This document shows positions 57,104 through 64,000 of a stretch of 64,000 nt of DNA, piece after piece (position 1 is the first letter of the stretch; the number at the start of each line of letters is the position of its first letter). The notes under the pieces are model-generated. The model saw only the letters and a program-made list of their open reading frames with translations. It searched no databases and was not told where the DNA came from. The DNA is from Strongylocentrotus droebachiensis (lineage: Eukaryota > Echinodermata > Echinoidea > Camarodonta > Strongylocentrotidae). The position numbers and the translations under genes are program-made. The DNA is taken from the NCBI GenBank assembly GCA_035222895.1, contig JAVYIG010007917.1:31451-95450 (forward strand). Reading direction: 5' to 3'.

Positions 57104-58281
57104 CGTATTATGAATAGCGAACCTCATTTCGTATCATGTATAGCGACCGTGTACTCCTATTATGAATAGCGACCCTCATTTCTTTTTTATGAATAGCGAC
57201 CCTAATTTCGTGTTATGAATAGCGACCCTCATTTCGTATTATGAATAGCAACCCTCTACTCCTATTATGAATAGCGACCCTCTTCTTCTAATATGAATAG
57301 CGACCCTCTTCTCCTATTATGAATAGCGACCCTCATTTCTTATTATGGATAGCGACCCTCTACTCCTATTATGAATAGCGACCCTCTTCTTCTATTATGA
57401 ATAGCGATCGTGAGTGACCCGCCAGTGTCACAAATAAGGTATCAAAATATGCCCATCTGACACCCTCTTCTCCTTTTATGAATAGCGACCCTCTTCTCAT
57501 ATTATGAATAGCGACCCTCATTTCTTATTATGAATAGCGACCCTCTACTCCTATTATGAATAGCGACCCTCTACTCCTATTATGAATAGCGACCCTCTTC
57601 TTCTATTATGAATAGCGACCCTCTTCTTCTATTATGAATAGCGACCCTCATTTCTTATTATGAATAGCGACCCTCTACTCCTATTATGAATAGCGACCCT
57701 CTTCTTCTATTATGAATAGCGACCCTCTTCTTCTATTATGAATAGCAACCCTCATTTCTTATTATGAATAGCGACCCTCATTTCCTATTATGAATAGCGA
57801 CCCTCTTCTTCTATTATGAATAGCGACCCTCTTCTCCTTTTATGAATAGCGACCCTCATTTCTTATTATGAATAATGACCCTTATGAATAATTACCCTTA
57901 TGAATAACGACCCTCATTTTGCATTATGAATAGCGACCCTCATTTCGTATTATGAATAGCGACCCTCATTTCGTATTATGAATAGCGACCCTCTTTCTGT
58001 GTTATGAATACCGACCCTTTTGTAATATTATGAATAGGGACCCTTATGAATAACGACCCCGATTTCCTATTATGAATAGCGACCCTCTTCTAATATTATG
58101 AATACCGACCCTCTTCTTTGATTATGAATAGCGGTCCTTATGAATAATGACCCTTATGAATAATGACCCTTTTCTCCAATTATGAAAAGCGGACCTTATG
58201 AATAGCGGTCCTTATGAATAATGGACCTTATGAATAGCGGACCTTATGAATAGCGGTCCTTATGAATAGCGACATTGACCC
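57104..58281 (-). repeat. Right satellite arm (inverted 26-bp then 16-bp units, about 45 copies)
   Basis: TATGAATAGCGACCCTCTTC plus TCCTAT units become 16-bp TTATGAATAGCGGTCC-type units at the outer end. Interrupted at about 57408-57462 by a fragment of the loop. Confidence 0.95.
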
Positions 58282-58399
58282 AAAGCAAAGAGCGTGCAGC
58301 TACCATTATTTCTCAAATTAAAACAAAATTGAACTGACGCAACCGATTACTCCAGATTTGTCACGAAGTTGTAGTTTTACGACTAACGTGGTTACGAGG

Positions 58400-58579
58400 A
58401 GGAGCCTACGGTTCGAAAGAGTACAGACGCCACTCACACTTCAGCTCCACGTACTGTCATAGGGTCAATGGATATAAAAATAATCTTTAACGTCACGGTG
58501 GTCAAGATGCTGGATATTTAATCCCATCACCTGAGAGCTACCAATAGCGATACCTGTCACTTCATCTGACCCTCTCGCT
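58400..58579 (+). promoter_or_regulatory. Gene D promoter region
   Basis: Same blocks as gene C: CTTCAGCTCCACGTACTGTC, GGATATAAAAATAATC (TATA-like), ACGTCACGGTGGTC, GGATATTTAATCCCATCACC. The foldback transposon ends 120 bp upstream of this stretch, about 300 bp from the start codon. Confidence 0.55.
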
Positions 58580-61500
58580 ATGGCAAGGTTGAGCTGCAGA
58601 GCTGTTTTTGTCATTTTACTAGTAATTGCGCAGTTCGACCAGGGTAAGTATTGAGTTTGAATAGTATCTACATGTACATGGTTATGTGTCTTCCCCAAAT
58701 CCCACTGTTTTTTCTTCATCCCTTTATTTAGTGGTGTGTTTAGGAAGAATTTCTGAAAACTAAAATTTCAATAAAATCCCGCATTGGTGAATTCAACAAA
58801 TTAAGCCCCTCCCTCACCCACACTTTCAAGAAACAACAACAAATATACTTGATATAAGCATTGTTGCACCATAACTTAACGATAAAGTATTCTATCCAAT
58901 CAAGTTCAAATCAAGGTTTATATCATGAGTATTGCTATTTCCTTGAGGACCTGGTGCAAGTTAGTCGCCAGTGATCAAATGGTCAACCAGATATAAAAAC
59001 GGTAAAATTGATTTACTTACAAATATATATGTATAATGTTCGCAGTTATGATACTAATTGTATTGGCCATCTTCACCTGTTTGACAAGGAATAACAGATG
59101 AGCTTGCAATGCATGATATCTGGGTATTAACTAATGGGTGGTAAATCTCATGAGTCACATAGCTGAGATACCTGCCAAGTTCCTCTACAGTGGGCTGTAT
59201 TCATAAAAAGTAGCAACTGCTTGTGCTAGCCTTTTGCTTTAATCCACATGCATACAAAATAAATGAGCAATTACAAGCTAAAGGTTTTGCTCTGTACTAA
59301 AAATGCAGAAATGTTTATGTTAGACGTAAAGAAATTCCTATTCATAAGTGCACCCTAAATATAATTGTTGCAATATGTTTTTATACAAGCCCAGTATGAA
59401 ACAAATCAATTTTGTCATCAATAACTAAGAAAATGTAAGTTTGTGAAATTTTCTATACAGAGCAAATAGGAAAGGAGCTCGCAAGATACGTCATAGAGAT
59501 GCTAGTTCGTGTTTGATTGATCGCAGCTTTGAAAATTCACATTTTTAATCGTACTGTGCTCAAACTTTCACTCACCTGTTCGTCTCATTTTTTCTGCTTC
59601 TATCAAAACCAACTTTCTGCTTGACAAGCAATTGCTACTCTTTATGCATACAACCCCAATGTCTCGTCAAACACGTACAAAATCGTTACCTGTTTGTTGT
59701 TTACTTTTTTCTCGATAATTCCCTTTAAACGTCAATATTTGACTATATTTCACGCATAAGCTCTAAAAAGTTATAATATTTGTATATTTGTTGAGGTTAA
59801 CACGTTTTTGTATTCTTTTCAAGTTGGATATCGGCTATCGAATCGCTTGGCCAGAGAGTGCATGATGTTGATAGTTGTGAACCAGTCGTTCAGGATGGGA
59901 AAGAAATTCAACAAAAGACGACATACCCTGTAGATGACAATCGATCTTACGGAAAACCTGGAAAAGAGTCTATCCCTGTTCAGCGGAAGAATTGTGAAAT
60001 CGGTAGAGTTTCATTTCAATTTTGTAGATAGATATGACGAGGGGACAATGATCTATATTTGCCGCTATCGGCCCAGGTGTTCAATTGGTAATTGCAGGAA
60101 GGAAATCATTAAATACTGTGAGCACCAAAATCAGTAGCTTAGCTATACAGGGCCATGTTTATACAAGAAAGCCTTGGGCTCCTTGTGTGGTGGATATGTG
60201 GGCCATAACATATTCAATATTATTATCATTATTGTTTTTATTATCATTTTGGTACAGCAACTTTGATCGTGACGATTACATAATCTGACATTGTTCAATA
60301 TGGGGAGAAATTCAAATTCAATTCAAATTTATTTCCACCATAAAACATAAATTATAACAAAGGTACAAATATTGATCAATATTTTCAAGTAAAACAGTTA
60401 ATAAAAAGTGTAAATTTATGTAAAATATATTTTTAAGTAAAACAATTAATTATAAGCGCACAAAATGTGGATGAGAATGGGGGCTCAATCAAAGGTTGTT
60501 GGAATCTTATTACTTTCAATCCTTGCTTTGAAATACTTTTACTCAGACTGCGACAGTTAAAGTGAATTAGAGAATAAAAGAAATAACTTTTTTTTCCAAG
60601 AGATTTGAAGTCGCGAAACTAACGAGCCAGTCGATAGTGTTTTATGGCAATTAAAGAAAGAAAACGCTTCAGAAGCCAAGTAGTAGCATCGAGTTAACGT
60701 CCAGGTTATGAAGGGGGGAATGGCAGTAAAATAGATATGAAATGGCTAATTGTAACTTTCTGCGGGGAAGAATATTTTTATTGCCTATTTTTCGCATGCC
60801 GATTGCAAAAAGAATCACGAAATATCACTATTCCGCTGATCAATTAAATCTTGTTCATCTTTTATTTACTGGGCTTAAGATATGGAAAGATCTTATTCGG
60901 TGTTGCCTGGGCAACCTCTGGACTGTGCTGACATCCGGGCTAGTGGGATGAACGTGAGCGGTGTGTACAGTGTTGACCCTGGCGTTCCTATGAACGTCTA
61001 CTGCGACATAGAGACCGATGGGGGCGGCTGGACGGTAAGTAGAAGAGCATGCGCAGTAGAAACTTCCATAGTCTACTGCGTGGACTGTTCAGAATGCATC
61101 ATAGCTAGGTGACCACGTGACACACTAGCTACAAACACAACTACACTACCTGTGAGCAAGGAGATTCCTTTGATGCGGGAAGCCCAGTTGTTGCACACGC
61201 ATGCAGTTCAGCCTACACGGAAATTCAATATAAGTTAACCTCAGACTAAAAAATATTAAAAATCTTACTATAAGGATATGTAAATACATTACACCATCAA
61301 ACACAGGGTCTGAAAATGGAGGGGGGGTGGTGGGTCACAGGGTGACGGAGGCATAGCCATGTAGGTCTGATCTTGACGTTTTTAAGAGAGCGCTGAAAAC
61401 TCACCTTTTTTATGAATGCTTCGAGTAATTATTATGTAAACGTACATTGTACATTGTAAAGCGCTTTGAGAGGGCCTTCGCTCCTGAAATGCGCTATAAA

Positions 61501-63476
61501 AGAACGAAATAATATTATTATTATTAGGTCATAATTGGACAAGAAGGACCTCACTGTACCACATTACATAGTGAACTATTGCCTGTTTTCTTTCCTCTCT
61601 TCGTAGGTTTTCCAGCGTAGAATTGACGGTTCTGTAGACTTCTTTCGGTCTTGGTCGGACTACAAGATCGGCTTCGGAAGCGTCTCTTCCGAACACTGGC
61701 TAGGCAACGAGAAGATTCACCGCCTGACCAACCAGAAGACGTGCGAACTACGGATCGATCTGGAAGACTTCGACGGAAACACTAGATATGCAAATTACGT
61801 TGTCTTTAAGATGGCTGCTAGGACCGGACTGTACAACCTGACTGTCCGTGGCTTTTCTGGTACTGCAGGTAATTTCTCTCATAACATGTCTTCAAAAATA
61901 TTAAACATTTTGGTTGCTTTCTTGGTCTCTCTGCACTGTCGCTCGATTGCAACACGGATAAATCTGCACATTAGAATTTAGAATTTTATTTAGAATTTTA
62001 TTGACTCTTTGACCCCCCTCTCGGGGTATGAGAGTACAAACAAACATAAAAGTATAAATAAAAATGCATGACCTTATGAATACAATTCACATACATTATA
62101 CATAGATAATGACACAAAGATAAAAAACGATTATAGGTATATAGTGTATGAAGTACAAACATGAACAATGAACCAACTAGTAAACACAAATTACATGTAC
62201 ATGTACATGTACAATGAATGTAGATAGTGACAAACTGACAATAATAAAAGGATAACTATAATGCAGTCTATTTACAAGCTAAATAGTAAACAAAGTAGGC
62301 TGTTTCACTATCCTACCGCTACGAGTACGTGTAGGTTCAGCTCTAATTGTTCTTGAAATGCTTGAACTATCTTCTTTCTCTGTTTTTTTATAAAATAAGA
62401 GTAAGAACCAATAATTATTGATGGAAGGGTTGCGTTATTACCGTTATTACCGGTCTAAATTAGCTCCACGGCAACCCTTGAGTATAGATTAATGCTGCAC
62501 TAGAGGGTTCTAGGACAATTACCCCCTGGACAGTCACCCCCGGCCAATAACCCCCCCCCCCCCGGAAAATTACCCTCCGAGGACATCAGTGCGTTATCAC
62601 CTATGTGCACTGACTAAACTGAGTGCATTATTTGTATACTGATAACAAGTTTTATAACACAGGGCCCTTGTGCGTTTACGCATAGACGTGTGTGCGTCTG
62701 TGGATGTGGGTGTGCCGTGTGCGTTAACGTCTGCGGGGAGTTGTATTTTTTTTCTTTCATTCTTCATTTCAAAACCAAGTAACGATAGAAATTAGGGAAG
62801 AAGTGCAATGGGCATATGTGTTGGTTTGATAAATAATTTGTGTATAGAATAAATGAGACGTAAGATGATTTTATAAACAGAGAGAGAGAGAGAGAAGGGG
62901 GGGGGGAGTTCTGACCAGATGCCACACTGTACTACTTGTAGCTACTTGCTCCTCTATATAGACAACTTCCCTAATCGGTGCCTGTTGGTCCCCCATGATC
63001 CTCTTTTTCTTATGTTAATTGAGAGCCACCTGTCACAGTGACCTCGCTGGCTCGCTGGGTGATCTAATCCCTTCTGGCTGAAATAGTACAACCGGCCTTT
63101 AAACATGTAGTGCAGGACTGAGATGAACTCTAAATCTTCTTTATTTATAATATCACACGAGTTATTTTATCTTTATATCACAGGCGACGGTCTTAGGTAT
63201 CACGACGGGCAAAGGTTCAGCACTCCGGACCGGAATAACGCCAAGTTCTCGAATTGCGCAGCTAAATATCGGGCAGGATGGTGGTTCAGGAATTGCTTTG
63301 CGAGTAACCTCAACGGAGTCTATCAGAACGGCACGGATACTGGCTATCGACATGCCAAGGGTGTAATATGGCGCAGTGGGGTGGGCATTAGAGACTCTGT
63401 CAAGACGTGTGAGATGAAGATTCGCCCGGAAGTCGGTTCAGAGGATTCCCAAGGAGCCACTGATGAAGAACGGTGA
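58580..63476 (+). CDS. Gene D: FReD lectin-like paralogue of C with a damaged splice acceptor
   Basis: Homologous exons are 58580-58643, 59823-60002, 60880-61034, 61607-61868 and 63184-63476 (954 nt, 317 aa if joined as in gene C). Motifs as in C: MARLSCRAVFVILLVIAQFD leader, VVQDGKEIQQKTTYPVDD, DCADIRASGMNVSGVY, YCDIETDGGGWT, VFQRRIDGSVDFFRSW, STPDRNNAKFSNCA, CEMKIRPEVG. Oddities: the intron 1 acceptor reads CAA|G where C has TAG|G, so the nearest AG lies one base later and would shift the frame into an early stop. An in-phase AG exists 32 bases further in (after GAGAG), giving a shorter leader junction. Exon 4 has Cys in place of Tyr (QKTCELRID). It may be a pseudogene, a low-efficiency gene, or spliced at the alternative acceptor. 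Confidence 0.8.
61368..61524 (+). mobile_element. 5'-truncated LINE 3' end in gene D intron 3
   Basis: Translation LDVFKRALKTHLFYECFE and stop is a classic LINE ORF2 C-terminus. It is followed by GTAAAGCGCTTTGAGAGGGC and an (ATT)n tail. TAGGTC flanks it on both sides (61362-61367, 61525-61530), and gene C has the empty site. Confidence 0.85.
61976..62430 (-). mobile_element. Probable LINE 3' end in gene D intron 4
   Basis: A repeated TTTAGAATTTTAT at the left edge reads as a minus-strand 3' tail, followed by AT-rich non-coding sequence. Absent from gene C. Confidence 0.4.
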
Positions 63477-63760
63477 ACGTACACGAGGCGTTTTTGCACT
63501 AACGCCAGTAAGCAGCAGCGATATATTTAAACGTTTACTGTAATAATAGATTACATGAGATAAAGGCGTTGTTGAATTCAAGTTCAAGTTCAAGTTCACT
63601 TTATTCAATACTGTTATTAAAACCATACAAATGAAAACAACATATAACAACAAAGTGGAGATGATATGAAGAGCTAGGGGGTTTTGTTTTAAAGACCGTC
63701 AATACTACTGGGCCAGAAGGGATTAGACCACACAGCGAGGTCATTGACAGGTGGCTATCT
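63026..63760. repeat. Inverted repeat pair bracketing gene D exon 5
   Basis: GCCACCTGTCACAGTGACCTCGC and TCTAATCCCTTCTGGC-type blocks at 63026-63076 reappear inverted at 63710-63756. Neither copy is found at the matching sites in gene C. Confidence 0.6.
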
Positions 63761-64000
63761 CATTAACTCAAAAAATTGTATTTGGGAAACCAGTGTTCTT
63801 ACCCCTGGAATATACATGTAAACATTATTTGAAGACCTTGTCTAGTGGTCATGAATATTCCTTTTGAGGTGAAAACCATGCAAAATAGTTATTGGTAGCA
63901 GTTTGCATTAAACATATTTTGAAGAAATACGATATCTTGATGAGATATAAACACATTAATGTCATCTGCAATAATATCAGTTCTAACACTTTAGAAACAT
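63574..64000 (-). mobile_element. LINE remnant downstream of gene D (continues past the window)
   Basis: Matches 50237-50940 downstream of gene C (AAGTTCAAGTTCACTTTATTCA tail; CATGCAAAATAGTTATTGGT; GAAGAAATACGATATCTTGA), with an internal replacement at about 63690-63770. Confidence 0.8.

Larger units (their letters stand above)
52401..58281. mobile_element. 5.88-kb foldback (TU/FB-type) transposon upstream of gene D
   Basis: A perfect 9-bp target duplication AAAGCAAAG (52392-52400, 58282-58290) brackets it. The termini are inverted: GGGGTCTATTCGCTATTCAT and GGGTCAATGTCGCTATTCAT (read inwards). Outer arms are tandem repeats (52401-54247; inverse 57104-58281), inner arms are unique inverted sequence (about 54871-55186 and 56715-56998), and a loop of about 1.5 kb lies between. 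The gene C promoter has the unoccupied site (AATAAGCAAAGAGCGTGCAG, 42781-42800). No transposase or other known protein is encoded, so mobility would need help in trans. Architecture recalls sea-urchin TU and Drosophila FB elements. Confidence 0.9.

Noticed and set aside
52401-58281. CRISPR-like array because of regular 26-bp units
   Set aside because: There are no unique spacers, units are head to tail with no variable part, and the host is an animal. It is the satellite arm of a foldback transposon.

Overview
The window is nuclear DNA of a multicellular animal. Short exons carry consistent GT/AG splice phases, introns are long, tRNA-derived SINEs and LINE fragments are present, and very many small non-autonomous DNA transposons fill the gaps. 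Lineage-specific sets of secreted fibrinogen-domain (FReD) lectins, long poly-C/poly-G tracts and foldback elements point to a marine invertebrate deuterostome. An echinoderm such as a sea urchin is my best guess, but this is inference and not proven by the sequence.

The only host genes I can support are a cluster of FReD genes, probably secreted pattern-recognition lectins. Four are assembled here from five coding exons each: gene A (+, 2497-9470), gene B (-, 31255-42466), gene C (+, 43065-50134) and gene D (+, 58580-63476). A fifth (E, -) shows only its promoter at 309-412; its coding part would lie off the left edge. All share the plan signal-peptide exon / short two-cysteine exon / three FReD exons, with splice phases 1-1-0-1. 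A and B form one subtype, C and D the other, and the E promoter resembles those of C and D. The order E(-) A(+) ... B(-) C(+) ... D(+) therefore reads as two divergent subtype pairs in mirror orientation, plus an extra copy of C. A and B each have a duplicated signal-peptide exon. D has lost the AG at one splice acceptor.

Region by region: 1-2.5 kb is an interrupted promoter and repeat fragments; 2.5-9.5 kb is gene A with several foldback insertions in its introns; 9.5-31 kb is gene-free and holds hairpin elements, tandem repeats, a SINE and two LINE remnants; 31-42.5 kb is gene B, whose introns hold a 66-bp tandem array, nested hairpins and GC-rich palindromes; 43-50 kb is gene C with at least six insertions that gene D lacks; 50-52.4 kb is a LINE remnant and repeats; 52.4-58.3 kb is one 5.88-kb foldback transposon with satellite-built inverted arms, inserted just upstream of gene D; 58.3-63.5 kb is gene D; the rest is the LINE remnant that also follows gene C.

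The most striking object is the 5.88-kb foldback element. It has a 9-bp target duplication, and the matching promoter of gene C preserves the empty site. Comparing C with D also dates many small insertions relative to the gene duplication. All matches were made by eye, so identities are approximate.
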